A stretch of DNA of 10,003 bases from the NCBI GenBank assembly GCA_964553915.1, contig CAZKMM010000099.1, positions 1-10,003 of the forward strand, read 5' to 3'. Below, one piece after another: positions 1-6,790 of this stretch. The stretch comes from CAZKMM01 sp964553915. GTDB taxonomy: Bacteria; RBG-13-61-14; DRUE01. The first letter of the stretch is position 1, and the number at the start of each line of letters is the position of its first letter. The notes below the pieces were generated by a model. That model was not told where the DNA came from and made no database searches. It saw nothing but the letters and a program-made list of their open reading frames with translations. The position numbers and the translations under genes were made by a program.

Positions 1-447
1 GCCCTGAAAATACTTCAGGTATCTTTGAGTTTCTTTATGCTTAACTATATAACCTAGATAAAGATATGGGGGATTAGTAATATGATAAACGGGCAAATTG
101 TCATCAAAAATAAATGTCGGATAATCTTTCAATGTGTCTTTTTGAATTATATTTTTTTCAGCTATTTCTCTAGGAATCCCATATTTAAGAGCATTTGAAA
201 TTGCTTTTTCTATCAATTCTTTCTGAATATCAAAAAGAAAAATATGTTCCTTAAAAAATTCTGTTCTTTTATCTTCAGGCAGAAATTCCAAAATAGGTAA
301 TATCAAATTACCTTCACCACAAAAAAGGTCAACCCAACGATATTTAGGAATTTCCTCTTTAATCTCCGGCAAGATAAAATTTTTAAATATCTCAACCGAG
401 GTTAAATGTTCCCCAAAAGTCCTTCTTTTATTTTTCAATGCTTCCAT
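1..447 (-). CDS. Adenine-N6 DNA methyltransferase, N-terminal part (runs off left edge)
   Basis: The reading frame is open from an ATG at 447-445 to the window edge, giving 149 residues with no stop, so the C-terminal part and target-recognition domain are missing. Visible are GEHLTS (12-17, motif X-like), VDLFCGEGN (39-47, the SAM-binding motif I), FLFDIQ (70-75, motif II-like) and the catalytic motif IV ITNPPY (123-128). Motif order X, I, IV and the Asn-Pro-Pro-Tyr tetrad are those of gamma-class N6-adenine methyltransferases such as M.TaqI, which methylate the exocyclic amine of adenine in DNA. It is likely the modification half of a restriction-modification or related defence system, but no nuclease is visible. 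The gene is markedly AT-richer than the glycan genes to its right, which suggests separate acquisition (inference). The SD is weak (AGG 5 bases before the ATG). An orphan methyltransferase is the main alternative. Confidence 0.85.
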   Translation of the reverse strand, partial: MEALKNKRRTFGEHLTSVEIFKNFILPEIKEEIPKYRWVDLFCGEGNLILPILEFLPEDKRTEFFKEHIFLFDIQKELIEKAISNALKYGIPREIAEKNIIQKDTLKDYPTFIFDDNLPVYHITNPPYLYLGYIVKHKETQRYLKYFQG

Positions 448-583
448 AGAACCTGGTTAAACTTTTAATCTTTTAATTTTTATCTTTTTATTTGTGGTCT
501 TTCAATTCTCGTTCACTAGGTCTTATTTAAGTTTAAAATATAATTTATTAAACTCAAAATCAATACCCTCCAATTACTTTATT
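448..583. other. AT-rich intergenic junction between cobO and the DNA methyltransferase
   Basis: This gap of 136 bases holds no gene I can support. It contains an SD-like GGAGGG on the minus strand (571-566) followed only by very short frames. It also contains an inverted repeat AGTTTAA/TTAAACT (530-536 and 548-554, 11-base loop). The repeat has a weak AT stem and no clean U tract, so I do not call it a terminator. The possible methyltransferase promoter lies at 477-505. Base composition shifts from moderate GC on the cobO side to strongly AT-rich here and leftward. Confidence 0.5.
477..505 (-). promoter_or_regulatory. Possible sigma70-type promoter for the DNA methyltransferase gene
   Basis: On the minus strand, TTGAAA (505-500) and TAAAAA (482-477) are separated by 17 bases. 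They match the consensus boxes at 5/6 and 4/6. Transcription would start near 470, leaving about 23 bases of leader before the methyltransferase ATG. The region is very AT-rich, so chance matches are easy, and confidence is modest. Confidence 0.35.
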
Positions 584-1117
584 TTAAAACTCTATCCCCT
601 TCCTTCCTTTTATTCCCTTTTCCCAGTAGTGTTTGATGGGTTTCATTTCCGTGACCAGGTCTGCGATTTCAATCAGTTCGGGCTTTGCCCATCTGCCGGT
701 TAAAATTAGCTCCATCTCCGGGGGCTTTTTCTTAATCAGCTCCAGCACCTGCTCAAGCTTAACCAGTCCAAAATCAATTGCGCAGTTTATCTCATCAAGC
801 ACTAAAATATCCACCTGGTTTTTTTCCATCTCCTCCTCAGCGAGCTTTAGGGCTTTTTGCGCCAGCTCTATATCTACCGGGTCAGGATTTTCCCGGTCAA
901 CAAATTCTGCTCTCCCGCACTGGATAATTTCTATCATTCCGCCAGTGAGCCTGCTGGCTTTAAGCTCTCCGTAGTTGATCTGACCTTTCATAAACTGAAT
1001 GATTTTTGTTTTATAGCCGTGCCCCCAGGCGCGAAATGCCAGACCAAGGGCAGAGGTGGTTTTTCCTTTTCCGTCTCCAGTGTAGATTTGAATCAGTCCT
1101 TTTTTCAATTTTGGCAT
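584..1117 (-). CDS. cobO: Cob(I)yrinic acid a,c-diamide / corrinoid adenosyltransferase (CobO/BtuR family)
   Basis: This cytosolic enzyme transfers the 5'-deoxyadenosyl group of ATP to reduced corrinoid, making adenosylcobalamin or its precursor. The 177-residue protein shows the unusual P-loop GDGKGKTT (14-21), FRAWGHG (28-34), QFMKG (41-45), VLDEIN (106-111), LTGRWA (139-144) and the family C-terminus with HYWEKGIKGRKGIEF (163-177). Length fits the CobO/BtuR type, not PduO or EutT. I chose ATG 1117: AGGA lies 9 bases upstream and the family N-terminus begins here. A longer frame from 1186 would only add 23 low-complexity residues lying inside the upstream gene. The start overlaps the end of the radical SAM gene by 13 bases, so translation is probably coupled. 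No other cobalamin biosynthesis gene is in the window, so a salvage role or service to a B12 enzyme is more likely than a de novo pathway (inference). Confidence 0.93.
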   Translation of the reverse strand: MPKLKKGLIQIYTGDGKGKTTSALGLAFRAWGHGYKTKIIQFMKGQINYGELKASRLTGGMIEIIQCGRAEFVDRENPDPVDIELAQKALKLAEEEMEKNQVDILVLDEINCAIDFGLVKLEQVLELIKKKPPEMELILTGRWAKPELIEIADLVTEMKPIKHYWEKGIKGRKGIEF

Positions 1118-2526
1118 TTTTTCAGTTCCTGCTGGGCTTTTTCTTTTGCTTTTGCTCTCCGCTCCTCGCTCCAGCCCAGAACCCACCAGCCCGGATAGAG
1201 GTCAGAAAGAAAAGGCTCGGGACTGAAGCTGGTCTCAAGATAATCAGCCAGCCCCACTGCCTGCTCCAGCTCCGGCTCGCTCATATAATTGATAATCCTT
1301 CGCTCTAAATCCAGATAGTCGCTCTCCTGAATCATCCGGGCTTTTAAGCCGAATTCTATCATCATATCTCCGGGCTTGATTTCATAAACGCAGGCAATAG
1401 TCTGCTCCGGCTGAATCTTGGAGAGAATTTTATAAGTGCTGTAAGTATCCTGAATGCTCTCGTTGGGAAATCCCACCATTGTATAAATTCCGAGCTTGAG
1501 CCCGAGCTTTCGGACCAGCTCCACTCCCTGGCAGATTACCTCATCTTCCAGGTGTTTATTCATCTTTCTTCGGAGTTTGCTGGAGCCACTTTCCAGGCCG
1601 AGCAGAATTCCATAACCTCCGGCTTTTTTAAAAGCAGAAAGCCAATCCTCTTTTAAAAGTTGAAAATGACTGATGCCAATGAGTCTTGGGGTGCGGGAGA
1701 ATTTGCTCAGGGCAGAAAAAAATTCTTTGCTATGTTCCGCCCTGGCTCCCAGGCAATCATCATAAATCACCAGCTCCTCCACTTCCAGCTCCTCAATCAA
1801 ATGACGGGCTTCTTCTACTGCTCGCTCAAGGGGATGAAGCAGGAGTTTTTTCCAGAGCTGGGAGCAGAAATTACACCAGAATTTACAACCTCTGGTGGTG
1901 ACCATATATGCTCGCTTCAATTTGGGATTGCCGAGGAAATCCAGATACGCGTCAAATCTAACCGGCGACTGCTGGGTTAAATCCAGATTAATAATCGGAC
2001 GGGTATTTGCCCGAACCTCACCTCCCTCGCTAATCCAGGCAAGACCGGGTATCCGATAACGAGCGGTGCCCCTCCCTTCCAGATTCTCGCTCAGCTCCGG
2101 AAGGGAAGCATCCGCCCCTCCCAGGAGGATAAAATCCACCAAGCCCGCATATTCATCCAGCATAGATGCCCAGAGCCGGCTGGGATGAGGACCGCCCAGA
2201 ACAATTTTGCTTTCTGGCGAAAGTTTTTTTACCAGTCGGGCAAGCTCTATGGCTTCTTTTCGGAGCGGGGTATAAACCGAAATTCCCACCAGCTCATAAT
2301 CATCTTTTTCTAAAAGCAGTTTCAGGGCTTGGTCAAGCTGGTTTTGGTTCTTTTTCCCGGTGAGGTGCCAGCTGGAAAATCCATCCAGCACCTGAGCCTG
2401 GTGTCCTTGAGCTTCAAGAAGCTGGGCAAGAAGAATTAAGGAATAACTGGGAAGAAGTTTTTTTCCCAGCTCCTCAGGGCTGGATTCGGTTCGGGGATAA
2501 TCCGGCTGGATTAAAAGAACCTTCAC
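1105..2526 (-). CDS. Radical SAM protein with N-terminal B12-binding-like domain
   Basis: The protein has 473 residues. The N-terminal 170 or so look like the Rossmann-type cobalamin-binding fold of this superfamily: KVLLIQPDYP at the start, ELVGISVYTP (78-87) and KIVLGGPHPS (107-116). The cobalamin-ligating DxHxxG signature is absent, as in many family members. The radical SAM core follows, with C214-x3-C218-x2-C221 for the 4Fe-4S cluster, then GLESGS (310-315) and GFPNES (352-357). Such enzymes cleave SAM to a 5'-deoxyadenosyl radical, and B12-type members often methylate unreactive carbon or alter lipids, sugars or peptides. The substrate cannot be read from sequence; context suggests the glycan or its lipid carrier (inference). 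The start is GTG at 2526, overlapping the glycosyltransferase stop as GTGA. AAGGA lies about 11 bases upstream. The C-terminal tail is Lys/Glu-rich. Confidence 0.9.
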   Translation of the reverse strand: MKVLLIQPDYPRTESSPEELGKKLLPSYSLILLAQLLEAQGHQAQVLDGFSSWHLTGKKNQNQLDQALKLLLEKDDYELVGISVYTPLRKEAIELARLVKKLSPESKIVLGGPHPSRLWASMLDEYAGLVDFILLGGADASLPELSENLEGRGTARYRIPGLAWISEGGEVRANTRPIINLDLTQQSPVRFDAYLDFLGNPKLKRAYMVTTRGCKFWCNFCSQLWKKLLLHPLERAVEEARHLIEELEVEELVIYDDCLGARAEHSKEFFSALSKFSRTPRLIGISHFQLLKEDWLSAFKKAGGYGILLGLESGSSKLRRKMNKHLEDEVICQGVELVRKLGLKLGIYTMVGFPNESIQDTYSTYKILSKIQPEQTIACVYEIKPGDMMIEFGLKARMIQESDYLDLERRIINYMSEPELEQAVGLADYLETSFSPEPFLSDLYPGWWVLGWSEERRAKAKEKAQQELKKCQN

Positions 2527-3818
2527 CGCCTGAATTCCTTTTTACTGTCAATTGCTCTCAGATAAATTTCTTTCAGCTGGTTGATATGTTCATCCAATCC
2601 CACCACCTCAATTCCTTTTTCCACCAGCTTATCTGCCAGCTCGGGTTTTTCTACTAATCTTTCCATCATCTCTCTAAGGGCGATAACATCTCCAGGGGGA
2701 AACAAAAGAGCATTTTCCATATGCTGGACTGCTTCTCTGAAAGCACCGATGTCTGAAACAATAATTGGTCTTTTTGCCCGAATTGCCTCCCGGATGGTAA
2801 TTCCAAAAGATTCATACCATCTGCTGGGAAGAACCACGCAGTCTATCTCGGAAAGCACTCTGGGAAGCTCCTCGGGTTGATATGGTCCGTGAAAATATAC
2901 CGGCAGTCCATAGCACATCTCTTTGAGCCGTTTGTCATAATCATAAAGCCCGTGATAGGGGACCGCTTCGCCGTAGATGTGAAGCTCGCGGTCTTTGTAT
3001 TTCATTTTTCTGAAGGCAAGAATTAAATCCTCCACCCCCTTGGAAGGAATTAAGGTTCCCAGGTATCCGAATTTTTTTACCGGTGCTCCTTTCGGGCGAG
3101 CAGGAACTGTTTCAACCAGGCTTAAGTCCAGTCCATAAGGTAGCACTATTACTTTTTCTCTGGGAGCATCTACTTCTATGATTCTTTCCGAATGAAATTT
3201 ACTGGGAGAAATAATCAGAAATACCCGCTCCAGCTGTCTTTTGATTTCTTTATGCATTTCCCGAAGCAACTCCAAGCCTTTTTCTTTAGCAAGGAAATAC
3301 ATTGCCAGTTTTGCCGGGAGATTTAATCCCACGGTTTGGGGCTTTAGGCATTCAAGGCATTCGTCAAGGATTATCTTCTGGCAGATTCTTTTATCATCTC
3401 TAATTCTCTGTCCCCGGGGGCAGAAGGGATGATGGTCATGAAAGGTGATAATCACCGGAATTCCCAGCTCATCAGCCACCCGAATCATTCCCAGGCTCAA
3501 TCCGCCCAGGTGATGGATATGAACTATATCAGGGTTTTTCTCCAAAAGATAATTTCTGAAAATCACATCAACCTCACTCCGCTGATAGGTGGTTCTAAAA
3601 TCCACCAGTTCCCGGGGGTCTATGTGAATTTTGGTTATTTCTATCCCGTCTCTTTCTTCCTGCTTCAGCTCCAGATGTTGATGGTTACTTATCGGGGCAC
3701 GGGTGAAAATAAAAGCCTGCTCGGTTTGGTTTATCCTCCGGGCTAGGTTTTTTAAATAAACCTCCACTCCGCCGATTTGCTCGGGCGGAAACCCCTGAGA
3801 AACATAAACGATTCTAAT
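2523..3818 (-). CDS. GT4-family glycosyltransferase, apparent ATT start
   Basis: This GT-B fold transferase of family GT4 would be a retaining enzyme using a nucleotide sugar in glycan assembly. I give it 431 residues from an ATT codon at 3818-3816. That yields M/I-RIVYVSQGFPPEQIGG, the classic GT4 first strand and Gly-Gly loop. The first ordinary start, GTG 3767, would delete this strand, and an in-frame TGA lies two codons before the ATT. AAGGGGGT (3833-3826) sits 7 bases upstream. Other motifs are DIVHIHHLGG (97-106), HDHHPFCPRG (127-136), FGYLGTLIPSKGVEDL in the C-terminal domain, and the nucleotide-binding E-x7-E pair at E336 and E344 (ESFGITIRE). Four cysteines, C133, C146, C154 and C157, lie in an insert seen in one GT4 subgroup. 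The sugar and acceptor are unknown. It lies 3 bases after the GT2 gene and overlaps the radical SAM gene by 4. Confidence 0.92.
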   Translation of the reverse strand: MRIVYVSQGFPPEQIGGVEVYLKNLARRINQTEQAFIFTRAPISNHQHLELKQEERDGIEITKIHIDPRELVDFRTTYQRSEVDVIFRNYLLEKNPDIVHIHHLGGLSLGMIRVADELGIPVIITFHDHHPFCPRGQRIRDDKRICQKIILDECLECLKPQTVGLNLPAKLAMYFLAKEKGLELLREMHKEIKRQLERVFLIISPSKFHSERIIEVDAPREKVIVLPYGLDLSLVETVPARPKGAPVKKFGYLGTLIPSKGVEDLILAFRKMKYKDRELHIYGEAVPYHGLYDYDKRLKEMCYGLPVYFHGPYQPEELPRVLSEIDCVVLPSRWYESFGITIREAIRAKRPIIVSDIGAFREAVQHMENALLFPPGDVIALREMMERLVEKPELADKLVEKGIEVVGLDEHINQLKEIYLRAIDSKKEFRR

Positions 3819-3821
3819 CGC

Positions 3822-4781
3822 TCATACCCCCTTGCTTAAAAACCGGTCTATTCTCTGGTAGCCGGGATATTTCTCCCGCCACCGCTCCGCCCATCCTCCC
3901 ATATATTGAGCCAGATTCTGGCTGAAAACAAAAGCCGGAGTGTAAAATCCCCACCAGAGAAGCTGAGCCGGGCTTAAATCAAGCCTTTTTAATTCAGAAA
4001 GCATTTTTCTGGTTCCCGAGATGCTCGCTCCTAAAACCTCTCTTGGACGGTTAAAAATCCGAAACCCTCCCACCTGCCACCAGTTCTCATGGTCAAGATA
4101 TACCCGCTTAAACTCATACCATAAAGATTTTTTATGAGAATGTATCACCACTGATTCCGGCTCAAAAACAATCTTATACCCCTTTTCCAGCACCTGTTTT
4201 GCCCAGGCAATATCCTCGGCAAATCTCCTTTTCGGAAATTTAATCTTTTCCCAGACTGACCTTCTGAGCATAGAGCTGACATTATCAAAGCTAAAAGTAG
4301 AAATAATCTCCTGGGGAGAATATGCGGAGAGCGGTTTTGAAGAATTGAGCTTCTGCACCCTTTTATTGGGTTTTCCGGCTCCCCATTGCTCCAGCCGAAT
4401 CCGGAGCAAGGGATTACAATCCGGACGAGGAATCTGCCGGCTGTAAGCTCCTGCTACCTGCGGGTCAGAGAAGTTCTTTGCCAGATTTTTCAGCCAGAAT
4501 GGATTAGCCGGGGTGGCATCCTGCACCAGAAGAGCAATCAGCTCTCCCCGGGAGCGGGAAATGGCTAAATTCCGGGTCTGGCCGTGATTGAACTCCTCTC
4601 TCCTTACCTGAAAAAATACATCTGCATATTTCTTTGCAAGCTCCGCAGCGCCATCATCACTCATAGAATCCACCACCACCAGCTCCAGCTCACCTTCCCA
4701 TTCCTGGGCACGAACCGCCTCAAGAACCTCTTTGAAAAGAGGTCCTGGGTTCAGGGTTGGAATAATCACCGAGACCCTCAT
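3822..4781 (-). CDS. GT2-family glycosyltransferase, rhamnosyltransferase-like
   Basis: The 319-residue protein has the GT-A fold of family GT2, in which inverting enzymes move a sugar from a nucleotide donor to a growing glycan at the inner membrane face. Motifs are VSVIIPTLNPG at the N-terminus, VVVDSMSDDG (35-44), FNHGQTRNLA (64-73), LVQDATP (85-91, in the DXD position), and FAEDIAWAKQVL (187-198) with the ED catalytic-base pair. A VVIHSH segment (211-216) follows. FNHGxTRN and QDATP are typical of O-antigen rhamnosyltransferase-like GT2 enzymes, but the donor sugar cannot be fixed from sequence. No membrane helices are obvious. ATG 4781 overlaps the upstream methyltransferase stop as ATGA, with GGAG about 10 bases before it. 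The gene ends with a TGA 3 bases before the GT4 start. Confidence 0.92.
   Translation of the reverse strand: MRVSVIIPTLNPGPLFKEVLEAVRAQEWEGELELVVVDSMSDDGAAELAKKYADVFFQVRREEFNHGQTRNLAISRSRGELIALLVQDATPANPFWLKNLAKNFSDPQVAGAYSRQIPRPDCNPLLRIRLEQWGAGKPNKRVQKLNSSKPLSAYSPQEIISTFSFDNVSSMLRRSVWEKIKFPKRRFAEDIAWAKQVLEKGYKIVFEPESVVIHSHKKSLWYEFKRVYLDHENWWQVGGFRIFNRPREVLGASISGTRKMLSELKRLDLSPAQLLWWGFYTPAFVFSQNLAQYMGGWAERWREKYPGYQRIDRFLSKGV
3826..3833 (-). promoter_or_regulatory. Strong Shine-Dalgarno site placed for the ATT start of the GT4 gene
   Basis: On the minus strand the sequence is AAGGGGGT. It differs from the perfect anti-SD complement AAGGAGGT at one base, and that base can still pair as G-U. 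Seven bases separate it from the ATT codon (3818-3816). The only nearby ATG (3825-3823) directly abuts the SD and meets a TAG three codons later, so it cannot start the glycosyltransferase. Confidence 0.7.
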
Positions 4782-5629
4782 TTTTTGCTTTCTCCGGGCT
4801 TTTCTCCCACTGCAATCAGATAAAAAAACCAGTCCTTATCTGGAGGCTGGAAATCAAACTTTTGTTCCACTGGCTCAAGGTGGCTTTTATCTTCCCGGAT
4901 TTTGAACCCGGCTTCCTCCAGATATTTTCTCACCTCCAAGGAAGTCAGGCACTGCACCCGCCCCCGAAGCTTTCCTCCCAGCTTAAGATAAAGCTGATAT
5001 GCGTGGTAAAATTCCTTAAATCCGCCCGGATGAAGCAGATTATAAAACTGAAACCAGCCAAGACCACCGGGCTTGAGCACCCGCAGGCTCTCGCAGAGGT
5101 AATGGAACACATCCTCCCGGTCCAGATGAATCAACACAATCTGGAAATAGACTTTATCAAACTGATTATCTTGAAACAGGCTTAAATCAGTTTTCGGGTG
5201 ATGATAAAGCTTAACATTGTCCAGATAGGAAAGACGCTTTTTAGCAAATTTAATCATCTTTTGGGAAATATCTGTGCCCACAAATTCCCCACAGAGCGGA
5301 GCAATATGCCTGGCAATTCTTCCCACCCCCACCCCTACTTCCAGCACCCGGTCCGTGGGCTTGATTTCCAGCTTCTGGGCAATGATTTGTGCGGTTTGCT
5401 TTCCGTGTTCATCTAGGTTTTTTTCATCAGGCAATTCTCCAAAAGGAAGACCTGCCACCGCAAAATAAGCCAGCTGACGGGTGCGGGCAAGATTATCCCA
5501 GTATTTTTTATAACTGCTTCCCAGCTCCAGCCGGAAAATCTCCTCCACCACCTTGGGGTCTTTCAGGTTTAAAAGCTCTTCTTTACGAGCCAGCTTTTTC
5601 AGTGCCCAGTTCTGAAGACGGGTCTTCAT
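4778..5629 (-). CDS. Class I SAM-dependent methyltransferase
   Basis: This 283-residue protein has a seven-strand Rossmann methyltransferase domain from about residue 80. Motif I is VLEVGVGVGRIA (95-106). The acidic residue that binds the SAM ribose is D120 in GTDIS. LRVLKPGG (182-189) is the post-motif typical of Methyltransf_11/25 proteins. An N-terminal Lys/Arg-rich helical region (1-60) precedes the domain. The target is unknown; between fabH and a glycosyltransferase, methylation of a sugar or lipid is the likeliest guess. Start ATG 5629 has GGAGG 10 bases upstream and lies 41 bases after the fabH stop. Its own stop overlaps the GT2 start as ATGA, showing coupled translation. Methylation of a small molecule or protein cannot be excluded. 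Confidence 0.88.
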   Translation of the reverse strand: MKTRLQNWALKKLARKEELLNLKDPKVVEEIFRLELGSSYKKYWDNLARTRQLAYFAVAGLPFGELPDEKNLDEHGKQTAQIIAQKLEIKPTDRVLEVGVGVGRIARHIAPLCGEFVGTDISQKMIKFAKKRLSYLDNVKLYHHPKTDLSLFQDNQFDKVYFQIVLIHLDREDVFHYLCESLRVLKPGGLGWFQFYNLLHPGGFKEFYHAYQLYLKLGGKLRGRVQCLTSLEVRKYLEEAGFKIREDKSHLEPVEQKFDFQPPDKDWFFYLIAVGEKPGESKK

Positions 5630-5670
5630 AAAAGAGCTATCCTCCAGCTGGGAAAGGAGTAAAAATCATC

Positions 5671-6663
5671 TTACCAGCGAATTAAAGCACTTGCCCAGGT
5701 CAGCCCGGAGCCAAAAGAAGCGAGGCAGACCAGAGAGCCCTCCTTTATCTTTCCCTGCTCCAGGGCTTCTGCAATGGCGATCGGAATAGAACCCGCGGTA
5801 GTATTCCCATACCTCTGGATATTGTTAAAAATTTTATCCTCACTCAGCCCCAGCTTCTTACCTGCCATTAAGCTAATCCGCAGATTAGCCTGGTGAGGAA
5901 TAAACAAATCTAAATCCTCTGGCTTATAACCATTTGCCTCCAGCGCCTCCATCACCACCTCGGCAAATTTCCCCACTGCCATCCGAAAAATAAATTTACC
6001 ATCCATCTTGGGATAATGCAGTCCCTCTTCCAGCATCTCGTGACTGAGCCGGGGCTTGCGACAGCTCATTGGCGCCGGACACCAGAGCTTATCATAATGC
6101 TCCCCATTCGAATGTAAATGAGTGCTGAGCACCCCTCTGCCTTCCTCGCAGGGAGCCAGTATCACAGCACCGGCTCCATCTCCAAAAAGCACCGCAACAT
6201 CCCTTCCCCGGGTGGTTAAATCCAGCCCAGTAGAATGAACCTCTGAGCCTACTACCAGAATATATTTATATTGACCGGTCTTGATAAACTGGTCAGCAAT
6301 TGCCAGAGAATAAATAAACCCGGAACACTGAGCCCGGACATCTATTGCTCCAATCTGACGACAGCCGAGCTTGTGCTGAAGCATTACCCCGGGACCCGGG
6401 AAAAAATAATCCGGGCTTAAAGTAGCAAAAACAATCAGGTCTATGTCTTTGGGCTCAAGTCCTGCCATTTCCAGGGCTTTTTTGCTCGCTTCAACCGCCA
6501 GGTCGCTGGCACCTACTCCATCTTCCACAAATCTTCGCTCCTTAATCCCGGTTCGCTCCCGAATCCACTCATCTGAGGTATCCATCATTTTGGAAAGGTC
6601 ATCATTGGTCACAACTCTGGGCGGAACATAAAATCCAGCACCGATGATTCTAGAATTAGGCAT
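5671..6663 (-). CDS. fabH: Beta-ketoacyl-ACP synthase III (FabH family)
   Basis: FabH condenses an acyl-CoA primer with malonyl-ACP to begin fatty acid synthesis. Homologues also make specialised acyl or alkyl products. The 330-residue length is normal. The thiolase-fold catalytic triad is complete: C113 in RAQCSGF, H257 in PHQAN and N287 in RYGNTTAG. Also visible are DEWIRERTGIKERR (31-44), FGDGAGAVIL (160-169) and the C-terminal FGSGLTWASALIRW. The start ATG 6663 has a strong SD (GGAGGGAAGAA) directly before it. It is the first gene of the leftward operon and is followed by a methyltransferase and glycosyltransferases, with no fabD, fabG, acpP or plsX neighbour. That suggests either a housekeeping fabH caught in the operon or an acyl group made for a glycolipid (inference). 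Confidence 0.95.
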   Translation of the reverse strand: MPNSRIIGAGFYVPPRVVTNDDLSKMMDTSDEWIRERTGIKERRFVEDGVGASDLAVEASKKALEMAGLEPKDIDLIVFATLSPDYFFPGPGVMLQHKLGCRQIGAIDVRAQCSGFIYSLAIADQFIKTGQYKYILVVGSEVHSTGLDLTTRGRDVAVLFGDGAGAVILAPCEEGRGVLSTHLHSNGEHYDKLWCPAPMSCRKPRLSHEMLEEGLHYPKMDGKFIFRMAVGKFAEVVMEALEANGYKPEDLDLFIPHQANLRISLMAGKKLGLSEDKIFNNIQRYGNTTAGSIPIAIAEALEQGKIKEGSLVCLASFGSGLTWASALIRW

Positions 6664-6692
6664 TTCTTCCCTCCAGATAGCTTTTTAATCTT

Positions 6693-6720
6693 AATTTAAC
6701 ATAAAATCTGCTCTTGCCAA
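6693..6720 (-). promoter_or_regulatory. Probable sigma70-type promoter for the leftward fabH operon
   Basis: On the minus strand, TTGGCA (6720-6715) matches the -35 box at 5/6. It is followed after 16 bases by TAAATT (6698-6693), a 4/6 match to the -10 box. Transcription would begin near 6686, giving a leader of about 22 bases that contains the strong fabH SD. No better pair is seen in this divergent gap. Confidence 0.45.
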
Positions 6721-6730
6721 ACTCAAAAAT

Positions 6731-6756
6731 AAAGGAAATTTCTTTTGGGAATTTTC
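6731..6756. repeat. Tandem GGAAWTTTC sites, one inside a palindrome, between divergent promoters
   Basis: GGAAATTTC (6734-6742) and GGAATTTTC (6748-6756) agree at 8 of 9 bases and are spaced 14 bases apart. The first is the core of a near-palindrome, AAAGGAAATTTCTTTT (6731-6746), with 7 of 8 pairs matched. They lie upstream of both predicted promoters, a fitting place for an operator or UP-like element. The sequence is AT-rich, so chance is possible, and no known regulator is identified. Confidence 0.3.
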
Positions 6757-6790
6757 GCCCACTAAATAAGTTTTTTATTATCTAATTCAG

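Noticed and set aside
530..554. Inverted repeat AGTTTAA/TTAAACT as a terminator of the leftward operon
   Set aside because: The stem has a single GC pair, the loop is 11 bases, and neither strand shows a following U tract.
1118..1186. A longer cobO starting at 1186, adding 23 residues
   Set aside because: The extra residues are low-complexity and lie in the coding end of the radical SAM gene. ATG 1117 has a proper SD and begins the family's usual N-terminus.
1660..1980. Open frames on the plus strand inside the radical SAM and other minus-strand genes
   Set aside because: They are shadows of real genes on the other strand. They lack SDs, have no recognisable motifs, and the opposite strand encodes conserved families.
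2523..3767. GT4 gene starting at GTG 3767
   Set aside because: It would remove the conserved GT4 first strand and the Gly-Gly loop, and has no well-placed SD. The upstream in-frame codons clearly encode the missing part.
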